In this document: piece by piece, positions 34,064-43,020 of the stretch | Numbering within the stretch: the stretch's first letter is position 1 | Layout: each line of letters opens with the position of its first letter | From: Acidobacteriota bacterium | GTDB lineage: Bacteria > Acidobacteriota > Aminicenantia > Aminicenantales > Saccharicenantaceae | Reading direction: 5' to 3' | Assembly: GCA_028749115.1 (NCBI GenBank) | Contig: JAQURD010000006.1 | Location: 82,008-146,007 of the forward strand | Length of the DNA stretch: 64,000 bases | Translations under genes and position numbers: made by a program | Notes under the pieces: generated by a model | Database searches by the model: none | Told to the model about the DNA's origin: nothing | What the model saw: the letters and a program-made list of their open reading frames with translations, nothing else

Positions 34064-36250
34064 TTAAACCCTGTATTCTTTATAATAATGCCGATAATAA
34101 TGACGGTAATAATAACTATGGCTGTCCAGATTTAGGGCATTAATTACAACGCCAAAAGTTCTAAGTTTTAACAGATCAATTAATTCTCTCGTCTGAACCA
34201 GGGCTTCCCGCGGAGTTTTCTCGGCCTGAACGATCAGCACCAGACCGTCTACCAGTTTTCCGAGCACCTGAGCATCAGTCACAGCTAGAACAGGAGGAGT
34301 GTCAATGAGGACAAAATCAAATTGATCTTTTAATGAGGCCAGCAGCTTAGACATCTTATCTGAACCCAGCAGCTCAGCCGGATTGGGAGGAATCGGTCCC
34401 GAGTTGATCAAATAAAGTGAAGGAACAATGGTAGGTTTAATCAATTTTTCTAACGGCAGATCCAGGGCTAAATAGCTGGTTAGTCCGTCATGATTTTTTA
34501 TTTTAAAAATCTTGTACAGCTTTGGCCGCCTGAGATCAGCATCTATTAGGAGAACCTTTTTGCCGGTTTGGGCCAGGCTAACCGCCAGATTGGAAATGGT
34601 GGCCGACTTGCCTTCTTCCGGCAGCGGGCTGGTCACCATAACAGTTTTGAGGTTACTCTGAGGACTCGACAGCAGCAGGGCCGTCCGGAGAGAACGATAG
34701 TTTTCAGCAAAGGCCGACTCAGGGGCGAAATGAACAATGAGTTCGATATTCTGGGGTTTGTCACTTTCTTCTTTTTTCTTCTCTTCGTCACTCCCTTTTT
34801 GCTTATGAGTATAATAATAGCCATAACCTCTGGAATCATGGCTGAAGACGGGGACCACTCCCAGAGTAGGCAGGCCAGCATAACGCGAGACTTCTTCTAC
34901 ACTCTTAATCGAATTATCGAGGTAGTCCATGATAAAAGCCAGACCAACACCGCCGAAAAGCCCCAGAAAGAGAGCCAGGAGGAGATTCCTGAATTTCTTA
35001 GGGCTGGAGGGATTGATGGGCAGGTCAGCCCGGTCAATAACTCTGATATTCGAAGTTCTTAAGCCTTTCAACCGGGCTGAGACGCCGGTTTCGCTCTGCC
35101 TTTTGAGCAATGACTCCAGCAGGCTCTTCTTATTTTCAATTTCAATTTTCAGGCCGTTATAAAGAATGGCACTGGAATTCAGGCGGAATGCCTCATCCTT
35201 CTGGCGTTCAAAAAGTTCTTTTAGGGAATTTTCTTTTTTCAGAGCAGCCTGATATTCAGAATAGGCAGCCTTAACCAGTCCTTCAGTTTCATTTTTTAGC
35301 AAACCCCGGGCACTGTCCAGCTCAGCTTTAAGCCTTTGCATCTCGGGATAATCAGGCTGAAATTGCTCCTCCATCTTGGCATATTCACGGCTCAGCTTTA
35401 AATAATCTTCTCTCAGCCGCTGGATTAACGGATTACTCATCGCTTCCGGGATATAATCCGGATTCGCATTTTTGATTTCGTTATAATAAGCTTCCTTACG
35501 TACCCGGTCAATTTGAGCTTCAGTCAGGGCCTTATTGACCTCACTCAACTTGTCAAGCATGGTCGTCTCTTTGTCGCTCAGGATAATAATATCTTTTTCC
35601 TGACCGTAGTTCTGCAATTCCTGCTCTTTCTGATTTATTTCCTTTTTCAGGCTTTCTATCTGCTGGCTTAAAAATTCAGTCGCCTGTTCGGTAGCTTCAT
35701 ATTTCGTCTCAATGTTCATATCAACGAAGCAATCAACAAGGGCGTTGACACAATCTGCTGACAGTTTGGGATCATGCGCCTTAAAATCTACTTCCACTAG
35801 CCTGGTCATCCTGATTGGTTTGACTTCCAGTTGGCCCAGGAATCTATCAACAAGTTTCCGCCTGAAAACGGGGTCTTTCCATTGCTCAACCGTAGCCGGC
35901 TTCCGACCTGAAAACTCTTCTGTTCCCCACAGTTTCAGCTTTTCAATTGTTCTTTCAGCCAGACTGCGGCTTTGCAAGAGTTTATACTGGGTCTGAAAAT
36001 AATCATCACGAAAGGTTTCAACTTGAAAAATCTCTTCGAAACTTAGAATATTCGGTTCTTTTTCAATCATCACGGTGCCCCTGGCCATATAGACTGGCTT
36101 CATGGTAAATGAAACCAGGAGGGTAATAACCACCGCCATGACAGTGACGGTAAAGATTATCCAGCGCTGGCGAAAAATTATGTCTAGATATTTCCTTAAA
36201 TCAATTTCTCCGCCTTCTCCCGACTGAAGCTTAACGTTGTTGTCACTCAT
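34064..36250 (-). CDS. Polysaccharide co-polymerase and BY-kinase (Wzc type)
   Basis: A 728-residue inner-membrane tyrosine autokinase that drives polymerisation and export of surface polysaccharide. Transmembrane helices lie at about 30-50 and 423-441, enclosing a periplasmic Wzz domain and long coiled coils (185-385). The cytoplasmic kinase has Walker A SPLPEEGKS (541-549), Walker A' LLIDADLRRP (567-576) and Walker B FVLIDTPP (646-653). The C-terminus is tyrosine-rich: seven Tyr within residues 713-725, arranged as repeated YY pairs. A GAGGGG site precedes the ATG. Its substrate phosphatase is the next gene. Confidence 0.93.
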   Translation of the reverse strand: MSDNNVKLQSGEGGEIDLRKYLDIIFRQRWIIFTVTVMAVVITLLVSFTMKPVYMARGTVMIEKEPNILSFEEIFQVETFRDDYFQTQYKLLQSRSLAERTIEKLKLWGTEEFSGRKPATVEQWKDPVFRRKLVDRFLGQLEVKPIRMTRLVEVDFKAHDPKLSADCVNALVDCFVDMNIETKYEATEQATEFLSQQIESLKKEINQKEQELQNYGQEKDIIILSDKETTMLDKLSEVNKALTEAQIDRVRKEAYYNEIKNANPDYIPEAMSNPLIQRLREDYLKLSREYAKMEEQFQPDYPEMQRLKAELDSARGLLKNETEGLVKAAYSEYQAALKKENSLKELFERQKDEAFRLNSSAILYNGLKIEIENKKSLLESLLKRQSETGVSARLKGLRTSNIRVIDRADLPINPSSPKKFRNLLLALFLGLFGGVGLAFIMDYLDNSIKSVEEVSRYAGLPTLGVVPVFSHDSRGYGYYYTHKQKGSDEEKKKEESDKPQNIELIVHFAPESAFAENYRSLRTALLLSSPQSNLKTVMVTSPLPEEGKSATISNLAVSLAQTGKKVLLIDADLRRPKLYKIFKIKNHDGLTSYLALDLPLEKLIKPTIVPSLYLINSGPIPPNPAELLGSDKMSKLLASLKDQFDFVLIDTPPVLAVTDAQVLGKLVDGLVLIVQAEKTPREALVQTRELIDLLKLRTFGVVINALNLDSHSYYYRHYYRHYYKEYRV

Positions 36251-36285
36251 TGCACCCCTCTTCTACTCATGCTTACTTCCCTGGC

Positions 36286-37188
36286 TTAGAAAATACTTTG
36301 TTTGACTATAATGACATCCCCCTCCTTTAGCGGAATGTCCTTCTTCTTGCCCTTTATAATGTCATTAAGATTGATGCTAATATTTATTTCCTGGCCGCTT
36401 TTATCTCTTCTTTTAATGATAACGCCTCTTTTAGAGGCATTTTCACTCAGCCCCCCAGCCTGAGCGATAGCCTGCAACAAAGTGATTTTTTTCGACATCT
36501 TCACCTGGAGGGCTCCTGGCTGCTTAACCTCGCCAAAAACATAGACATTAACTAACTTATCAACTGGAATATTAATCACATCGTTAGCCTGAACTGGAAT
36601 ATTTAAATTTTGATTGCCATTAATCAACAGATCCTCCAGGTCAATACTGATAGAGGCAGTGTTTCCGTCTTGCCCTTCCCGCAGGATATAAACCTCGTTG
36701 GCCGCTGTATCCTTAAAACCGCCTGCTTGAGATATCATCTGAAGCAGAGTCCGCCTGCCAACCAGTTCATACATACCAGGCTTTTCCACTGCCCCGATGA
36801 TGGCTACCCGGCTGCTCTGATATTCTTTAATAAAAATTGAGACCTGAGCTTTTTTGACATATCTCCCCAGGAGATCCGATAGCTTTTTTTCAGCCTCATC
36901 CCTGGTCAACCCGCCAATTTGAACATTTCCGATAAGAGGGAGAGTAATTGAACCATCTTCACCCACTCTGGCTGTTTGATCAAATTCCGGCAGCTCAAAA
37001 ACCTTAATTTCCAGCAGATCCCTCGGCCCGATTTTGTATTCTCTGATGAAATAGTCACGCCCATTCATCTGATTTTCTTCCTGGCTGCTGCTGACCGGCA
37101 CAGCCTGTGGCCAGCCTGCCCAGAGAAAGCCTGAGATCATGGATAAAATGGCAAAAATGATCAGCACTGCCTGTTGAGCTTTTCCCAT
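36286..37188 (-). CDS. Polysaccharide export outer-membrane protein, Wza type
   Basis: A 300-residue periplasmic/outer-membrane protein that forms the export channel with Wzc. A signal peptide (about 1-26) is followed by the poly_export domain (YKIGPRDLLEIKVFELPEFD, then RVGEDGSITLPLIGNVQIGG). Two SLBB domains follow (VAIIGAVEKPGMYELVG and VYVFGEVKQPGALQVKM). ATG 37188 has AAGGAAG upstream; a TTG six codons earlier is less likely. No clear lipobox is visible, unlike E. coli Wza. Confidence 0.92.
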   Translation of the reverse strand: MGKAQQAVLIIFAILSMISGFLWAGWPQAVPVSSSQEENQMNGRDYFIREYKIGPRDLLEIKVFELPEFDQTARVGEDGSITLPLIGNVQIGGLTRDEAEKKLSDLLGRYVKKAQVSIFIKEYQSSRVAIIGAVEKPGMYELVGRRTLLQMISQAGGFKDTAANEVYILREGQDGNTASISIDLEDLLINGNQNLNIPVQANDVINIPVDKLVNVYVFGEVKQPGALQVKMSKKITLLQAIAQAGGLSENASKRGVIIKRRDKSGQEINISINLNDIIKGKKKDIPLKEGDVIIVKQSIF

Positions 37189-37224
37189 CGCTTCTTCCTT
37201 TACCAAACCATTTAAATATCCGCC

Positions 37225-38466
37225 TTAAAAATCATAAGTCAAATTAAGGCCAATAAATTTCCGATTCGCATCCCAGCCAAGGACATCAATCTTTCTTTCC
37301 CAGGTGCCCGCCGTTAGGCCGATTCCTGCGGTTTTTGTTATTCTATAATAAACAGCTATTGAATTTAAAGTATAGTCGTCACGGCGGGGGGGGCTGCCTG
37401 CAGTTTCACCCAGAGGGTATTTATTTCTTGTCTGGCTAAAAGTATAATCCAGCCGGAATTTCCTCCTGAAAATATAAAAGGACGGTCCGGCCGACCAGGT
37501 AGTGCTAACATAGTATGGGCTGGATGACCAGACAGAAAAATTTATATCCCGGCGGTAACTTCCTCTTAGAACAAGCGGCCTCATCATTTGCCAGCTAACT
37601 GAAGTATCCCCGACCAAACCCTGGTAATCAGGCAGGTCAGTATCTAAAGTATCAAACCATTGGTAGCCAATTCTTATCTGGCCGTGAATCCGGCCAGTCG
37701 GAGAAAACTGGAATCCAGAGTAAATTGTCCGGCTGCGCGAGTCTCCGGGATTAAGCGGATCCTTAAAATCATAAGAGCCTTTCTGACCCTCGAGAAAAAA
37801 CTGAATTCTAGGGTTAAGCCGGTAATAAATCCGGCTGCTCAAATATTCCTCAAGATGGGTTAAGCGCTCATTGATATTCACCGAGCCATATTCCAGGCTC
37901 TCGTAGGTATAGTCAACCTTTCTGGCCGAAAATTCAAAGGACAGCCGGTAAGACATCTGATAAAGAAGAGAGACTGAACCGCCTCTCTCTTTTCTTCTGG
38001 GGCGAATGTCTAATTCAGTATTCCAGCGCTCTCTGGCATTATTCAATCTTCCACCCACAGTCAGCAAAAAACGGTTAAGACTCAGGGAAATATCACCATG
38101 CAAATAGTTATTCCAGGTTCTTTCCCGATCAGTCTTAAAGAAAAAAACATACTGCGGCGATTCAAAAACGTGAACTATTACCCTTCTCCTGGCTACCAGG
38201 TAAGCATCCATAGCCGGGCCAGCCGTCAGCCAGAAATCAGAGGTAGCTTCCGGTTGATAATAAACATTCGAATCGTAACCGGCATCTTTAATCAGGATGG
38301 CTGGCTGTAACTTTAAAGGGCCAAATTGCCAGGCAGCTTTCTCCGCGGTCAGGCGCAATTCCCGTGCTTTCCAGGTCTCAGCTTCGGCGGCAGCCGACAG
38401 GATCAAAACCAGTCCCGAGATTAATACCCGCTGATAGAACAAGAGACCGCCTTTCAATCTGCACAT
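37225..38466 (-). CDS. Outer-membrane beta-barrel protein of the exopolysaccharide cluster
   Basis: A 413-residue protein with a signal peptide (about 1-30, ending AAAEA). Amphipathic beta-strands rich in Tyr, Arg and Phe follow, ending in LNLTYDF with the terminal Phe typical of BAM substrates. It resembles the BBP2-type barrels that sit beside Wza genes in many Gram-negatives and may form or plug the export pore. AAGGA lies 3-4 nt before the ATG. It is the first gene of the cluster, so the promoter should lie between it and the divergent lptD-like gene. Confidence 0.85.
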   Translation of the reverse strand: MCRLKGGLLFYQRVLISGLVLILSAAAEAETWKARELRLTAEKAAWQFGPLKLQPAILIKDAGYDSNVYYQPEATSDFWLTAGPAMDAYLVARRRVIVHVFESPQYVFFFKTDRERTWNNYLHGDISLSLNRFLLTVGGRLNNARERWNTELDIRPRRKERGGSVSLLYQMSYRLSFEFSARKVDYTYESLEYGSVNINERLTHLEEYLSSRIYYRLNPRIQFFLEGQKGSYDFKDPLNPGDSRSRTIYSGFQFSPTGRIHGQIRIGYQWFDTLDTDLPDYQGLVGDTSVSWQMMRPLVLRGSYRRDINFSVWSSSPYYVSTTWSAGPSFYIFRRKFRLDYTFSQTRNKYPLGETAGSPPRRDDYTLNSIAVYYRITKTAGIGLTAGTWERKIDVLGWDANRKFIGLNLTYDF

Positions 38467-38649
38467 TTTTCCTTCTGTGTTTGATCACTGATATTTATAA
38501 CATATAGCATATTCAATAACTGACTTTCAAATGAAGGGGTTGCCTTTTAATTTCTCTCATTCCCGGCTACACTTATAAATAAAAGCCACTAATAAATTCA
38601 AGAACCTTAGTATTTATTCAGATCCTGGCCTGAATATTTAACCCTGGCC

Positions 38650-40869
38650 TTGTTTTTAACCAGAGGGCAATTGTATATTAATCAACAGATGGCACAAGAT
38701 AATTTTAAGAATTTATCGGCTTTTAGCTGGACCATCCTGTCTCTATTTTTTATTTTTTTTGCAGGCTGTCTCGGTGCTAAATTACAAGCCCGGCATATGG
38801 AAGACAAGACCGGGCCAGATGAAACCATCCGCCTCCTGGCCAGCTATCAGGAAAAAAGGGGAGATATGGTCCTGGCTTCAGGCCAGGTAGAGCTTCATTT
38901 TGAGGATCTGACCCTGTTATGTGAGCGACTTGAATTGAATACAGCCACCTACGATCTGCTGGCTGAAGGTCAGGTTTGCTTGCAGCTTCCTTTAGAAGTT
39001 ATCAATTGTGAACATCTAACTTACAATTTAAAAACACGGCAAGCACAGCTCAAAGCTGTCCGGGCAATTTCCAGGCCGAGTCTTCTATTTGGCGCGAAAG
39101 AAATCAGCCAGACAGACAATAATATCCTTAATATGAAGGAAGCCTGGCTGACCAGTTGTACTCAGCCGGTTCCCCGCTGGTCTTTCAATTGTAAACAGGC
39201 CGAATTAAAAGCAGATGACTACATCTCTATGTCCGGAGCTGTTTTTTCCTTAAAAAAAGTCCCTCTATTCTACATTCCCTATCTTAAGTATCCTTTGAAA
39301 GAAAGAGCAACCGGTTTTCTCTTTCCGGAGATAGGCTTCAATCAGGTTAAAGGCCTGACCATCAGTCAGAGTTTTTACTGGGCCCTGGCCAGAAACAGGG
39401 AAGCCACCCTGACTGCTGATTTTTACTCCAGCCAGGGAGCTGGAACCGGAGTTGAATATTGCTATCTTCTCGGTGGAAAAACCAAAGGGCAAGCCCGTGC
39501 ATATGTTTTTTTCTTTAAACAGCAAGCTGGTTCAGACCATCGTGACCCGGGCTACCTTGCCCGCTGGAGCCACCAGCAAGCCCTGCCCGGTAATTTCCAG
39601 TTTACCGGGCAGGTTGATTATTCGAGCTCTTTTGACTTTTTAAGAGAATATGAGAATAATTTCAGCCTGTCTACCAGCAGCAATCGTTCCTACCAGTTTA
39701 GTTTAACAAGAAGCTGGTCTTTCTTTAACTTTAACCTGAGAAGTTCACACTTTGAAACTTATTTCCCGGCAACCGGCCAGAAGGTTATCTCCAATTACTT
39801 TCCCCAACTTAATTTTAACCTGTTGAAATACCGCCTTTTCTCACCCGCCTTTCTCTCTCTGGAGTCTGGCCTGGCCAACTGGCATTATTCATATCAGAAC
39901 CAGAATCAGCCAGCTACAAGCTATACTCTCGGACAGGCTTTTTTCCGACCGACCTTGAGCCTTCCTTTATCTCCTGCTCCCTTTCTAAATCTTTCTTTTT
40001 TCACTACCGGCCTTTTTACCTGCTATTTTCAGAGCTATGCACCCGGCACCACTATTATACATAATAAGCCGCTTCTGACTGCCCAGGCTCGATTGGGCTT
40101 GAATTTTGAAGGGCCAATTTTTTACCGGGTTTTTTCCCGGGACGGTGAGCCTCATTTAAAACACATCATTGTCCCTTACTGTTCCTACTCATACGATAGC
40201 CCGCCTGGCCAGGGCAGTTCCTCCCGGATTATCAGTCCACTGGGTTTTTTCCGCAATCATGACTTAAAATACGGCCTGACCCAGCATCTGCTGGTTAAAG
40301 AGGCTGAATCCAGCCGGGAAATAATTACTTTTGGCCTGTCTCAGGTTTATTATTTTGAGCCGGCTATCAGTCATATAAAATTCTATTATCCGCAGAATCC
40401 AGATAGACATCTGGCTCCGCTTAACGGGTTTTTGCGTTTTTATCTTCAAAAAAGATTCAGCCTGGATGTTAGTGCTGATTATAATACTTATGAAAACAAT
40501 TTTTTGAGTTTTAGATTAAGTACCAATTACGCCGCTCCAGGAGATAACTTCTTTTTCGGGTTGAACTGGTCTAAAAGCTATCAGCAACTATCGGCTGACA
40601 GCTTTTTCCGGAGCAATCAGGTTGGCCTGCAGTCGAGTTTCCGCCTGCCGGCTAAACTGGAAATTAAAGGTCAGGTAGAATATGATTTTCAGCTCAAAAA
40701 AGTGATTTATACAGGCTTAATGTGCACCTATCATTATCAATGCCTTGATTTCAGCTTTGACCTGAGGATTTTCAATTACCGGTTCAGACCGGAAACTCAG
40801 TTCAGATTTTCTGTCGGACTGGGCAATATCAGCCGGAGCTCTAATTTCCTGGGAGCTTTTAGTTTCTAA
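38650..40869 (+). CDS. lptD: LPS-assembly protein LptD-like
   Basis: An outer-membrane protein that inserts lipopolysaccharide into the outer leaflet. An N-terminal hydrophobic segment (FFIFFAGCLG) precedes an OstA-type jellyroll (VLASGQVELHFEDLTLL to about residue 160). The LptD barrel starts near KKVPLFYIPYLKYP and ERATGFLFPEIGF and ends in GAFSF. Length of up to 739 residues is normal. The start is uncertain: TTG 38650, TTG 38671 (GAGGG upstream) or ATG 38689. It is encoded apart from other lpt genes, divergent from the exopolysaccharide cluster. Confidence 0.88.
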   Translation: MFLTRGQLYINQQMAQDNFKNLSAFSWTILSLFFIFFAGCLGAKLQARHMEDKTGPDETIRLLASYQEKRGDMVLASGQVELHFEDLTLLCERLELNTATYDLLAEGQVCLQLPLEVINCEHLTYNLKTRQAQLKAVRAISRPSLLFGAKEISQTDNNILNMKEAWLTSCTQPVPRWSFNCKQAELKADDYISMSGAVFSLKKVPLFYIPYLKYPLKERATGFLFPEIGFNQVKGLTISQSFYWALARNREATLTADFYSSQGAGTGVEYCYLLGGKTKGQARAYVFFFKQQAGSDHRDPGYLARWSHQQALPGNFQFTGQVDYSSSFDFLREYENNFSLSTSSNRSYQFSLTRSWSFFNFNLRSSHFETYFPATGQKVISNYFPQLNFNLLKYRLFSPAFLSLESGLANWHYSYQNQNQPATSYTLGQAFFRPTLSLPLSPAPFLNLSFFTTGLFTCYFQSYAPGTTIIHNKPLLTAQARLGLNFEGPIFYRVFSRDGEPHLKHIIVPYCSYSYDSPPGQGSSSRIISPLGFFRNHDLKYGLTQHLLVKEAESSREIITFGLSQVYYFEPAISHIKFYYPQNPDRHLAPLNGFLRFYLQKRFSLDVSADYNTYENNFLSFRLSTNYAAPGDNFFFGLNWSKSYQQLSADSFFRSNQVGLQSSFRLPAKLEIKGQVEYDFQLKKVIYTGLMCTYHYQCLDFSFDLRIFNYRFRPETQFRFSVGLGNISRSSNFLGAFSF

Positions 40870-41231
40870 TTCCCTGCCTGCGATTAAAGTCCAGCGGCTA
40901 TTTCTGAGTAGAATAAAATCATCCGCCTGCCCCGCCCGGCAGCTCTCAGCCCTGGGTCCTGTCTGAATCCGCCAGCCACAGCCAAACAGAAGTGAACAGG
41001 TAACCAGTCCTTTGTTTTTCCGGGGTTTCTAACTGAAACCAGAGCAGCTAATATTCTCAATACCATAAACCTGTCAAGAACAATAAGAGAAGCTGGCTTT
41101 TGTCCAAGCTTCATTATCATTGGAGGGGATGAATCTTCCCGCCTGCTTTTCGCTCAAAGGCTCTTGCCACTGATAAGAATCCCTTTCCCGGGACCTCTAA
41201 ATTCCGTTCGGAGCAAGCAACCCGCTTTAAT
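40870..41231. other. Intergenic region between convergent lptD-like and purF genes
   Basis: No supported gene, RNA or clear terminator was found in these 362 nt. A minus-strand open frame at 40884-41120 has no ribosome-binding site and no recognisable protein character, so it is not annotated. Confidence 0.5.
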
Positions 41232-42713
41232 CTATTTAGTCTTTTTGATATCCAGCTCTAACTGATTTTCCTGAATCAGCTTTCTTTCCTCTTCGATAGC
41301 TTTAAGAAGGTCAAGCGTTACATCTCCCGTCGGATATTGCCCATCAAAGCAGGCGGTACAAAAATATCTCAATTTCGGATTTTCCATCCTGATGGCTTTT
41401 TTCAGATTATCAAGAGTCTGGTAGATAACCTCGTCGGCGCCAATGCGGCGGGCCACCAATTTTTCATCCGCCTCTCTGGCCACAAACTCAGTCTTGGTCT
41501 GCATGTCTATACCATAGACACATGGATAACGCAGAGGGGGCGAGTAAGAAGCAAAATAAACTTTCTCAGCCCCGCATTCCCGGATCATTTCGACAATCGC
41601 CCGGGAAGTGTTTCCCCTGACAATACTATCATCAACCAGCAGGACTTTCTTTCCATAAATTTCCGCGCTAATAGGATTCAGCTTCTGCCGGACAGAACTC
41701 TGTCTTTTAGCTTCTGCTGGCATGATAAAAGTCCGGCCAATATAACGGTTTTTGACCAGGGCTTCACTGTATTTAAGCTTCAGGCGGCGGGCAATTTCAA
41801 TGGCAGCATCGCGGGCTGAATCAGGAACAGGCACCACCACATCAATGTCTAAATTTTTCTTTTTAATCTCGCCCGCCAGCAGACGCCCGAGATTCACCCG
41901 GCTTTTATAGACATTCACACCATCAATAACCGAATCGGGCCGGGCAAAATACACCCACTCAAAAAGACATGGGCTGTGTTTTTTCTTAATAATTCGCCGG
42001 CGATGAAGCTGGCGGTAGCGATCAATAAAAATAGCTTCTCCGGCTTCGATATGCTCAATCTCGTCAAAGCCCATCAGGTTGAGGCTGACTGTCTCAGAAG
42101 CGAAAGCATAAGATGATAGCAGACCATCTCTCCGCCGGCCAAAACTTAAAGGCTTAATGCCATAGGGATCGCGGAAGGCTACCAGCCCCTGTTCGGCAAT
42201 ATAAGCTACCGTAGCATAACTGCCTTTAACTCGCCGGTAAACCCCGGCCACAGCTTTAAAGATATTCTCCGGACCGACCGCTGTTATCCGCTGTTCTTCC
42301 AGTTCCTGAGCAAAAATATTGAGGATAACTTCAGCATCACATGTAGAGTTCAGCAAACGCTGATGCTTTTCAAATAGTTCCTTTTTCAGCTGCTTATAAT
42401 TGATGACATTCCCGTTGTGGGCCAGAACGATGCCGAAAGGAGAATTAAGCATAAAAGGCTGGGCATCTTCCTGCCCGCCACCTCCGATTGTCGGATAACG
42501 GGTATGCCCGATGCCAATATTGCCTTTTAGCTGGGCGGCCTCTTCCGGGCCAAAGATGTCCATAACCAGGCCGCCACCCTTTTTTTCATGAAATTTGCCG
42601 TCATAAGTTATAATGCCGGCCGCATCCTGACCACGGTGCTGAATAGACAGTAAGCCCTGATAAAGATCATGGAACACTTCATCGTTAGCCCAGATACCGA
42701 TTACACCGCACAT
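41232..42713 (-). CDS. purF: Amidophosphoribosyltransferase
   Basis: It makes phosphoribosylamine from PRPP and glutamine, the first step of purine synthesis. The 493-residue protein starts MCGVIGIW, so Cys2 becomes the N-terminal nucleophile after Met removal, without a propeptide. The glutaminase part has QHRGQDAAGI and HTRYPTIGGG. The PRPP motif is VLLVDDSIVRGNTSR. Cysteines in RYPCVYGID and FCTACFDGQYPTG match the Fe-S ligands of the Bacillus-type enzyme. It is a single gene on the minus strand, with AAGGA 10 nt before the ATG. Confidence 0.96.
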   Translation of the reverse strand: MCGVIGIWANDEVFHDLYQGLLSIQHRGQDAAGIITYDGKFHEKKGGGLVMDIFGPEEAAQLKGNIGIGHTRYPTIGGGGQEDAQPFMLNSPFGIVLAHNGNVINYKQLKKELFEKHQRLLNSTCDAEVILNIFAQELEEQRITAVGPENIFKAVAGVYRRVKGSYATVAYIAEQGLVAFRDPYGIKPLSFGRRRDGLLSSYAFASETVSLNLMGFDEIEHIEAGEAIFIDRYRQLHRRRIIKKKHSPCLFEWVYFARPDSVIDGVNVYKSRVNLGRLLAGEIKKKNLDIDVVVPVPDSARDAAIEIARRLKLKYSEALVKNRYIGRTFIMPAEAKRQSSVRQKLNPISAEIYGKKVLLVDDSIVRGNTSRAIVEMIRECGAEKVYFASYSPPLRYPCVYGIDMQTKTEFVAREADEKLVARRIGADEVIYQTLDNLKKAIRMENPKLRYFCTACFDGQYPTGDVTLDLLKAIEEERKLIQENQLELDIKKTK

Positions 42714-42888
42714 CAGCTCGTAGTCCTTAATTCAGGTGATTATTATAGCAAATAGTTATCTCATTTTAAATTAAAGCCGGCAGAATATGAGGTGACCATC
42801 TTATGTAGAGCAAAAGTGACGGGAGCCTGGCTGGAACCCCTGCCGATGTTTGTCCTGCCTCAATCATTAAGACATAATGTAGGAAAAA

Positions 42889-42943
42889 TTTAACCTGGAA
42901 TTAACAATTCTTTCACCTTTTCTTTATTTTCGCCATTTATACT
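42889..42943 (+). promoter_or_regulatory. Candidate Pho box and promoter of the phosphate operon
   Basis: Three related heptamers repeat every 11 bp: TTTAACC (42889), ATTAACA (42900) and TTTCACC (42911). A weaker fourth, CTTTATT, is at 42922. The likely -10, TATACT (42938-42943), lies 9 nt beyond the fourth repeat. PhoB/PhoP-type regulators bind direct repeats with 11-bp periodicity, often in place of the -35. The downstream operon is pst genes, and a PhoB-like gene lies in the same block. Confidence 0.6.
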
Positions 42944-43020
42944 TCCCATCTGAAAAAGCCTGAGACCTGGCCAGGCGCCAGTCAATGTCTCGGCTGAAAA
43001 TCTCATGATCAGGAGGAAAA

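Noticed and set aside
40884-41120. 78-codon minus-strand open frame between lptD and purF
   Set aside because: No ribosome-binding site, no recognisable domain, and composition unlike neighbouring proteins.
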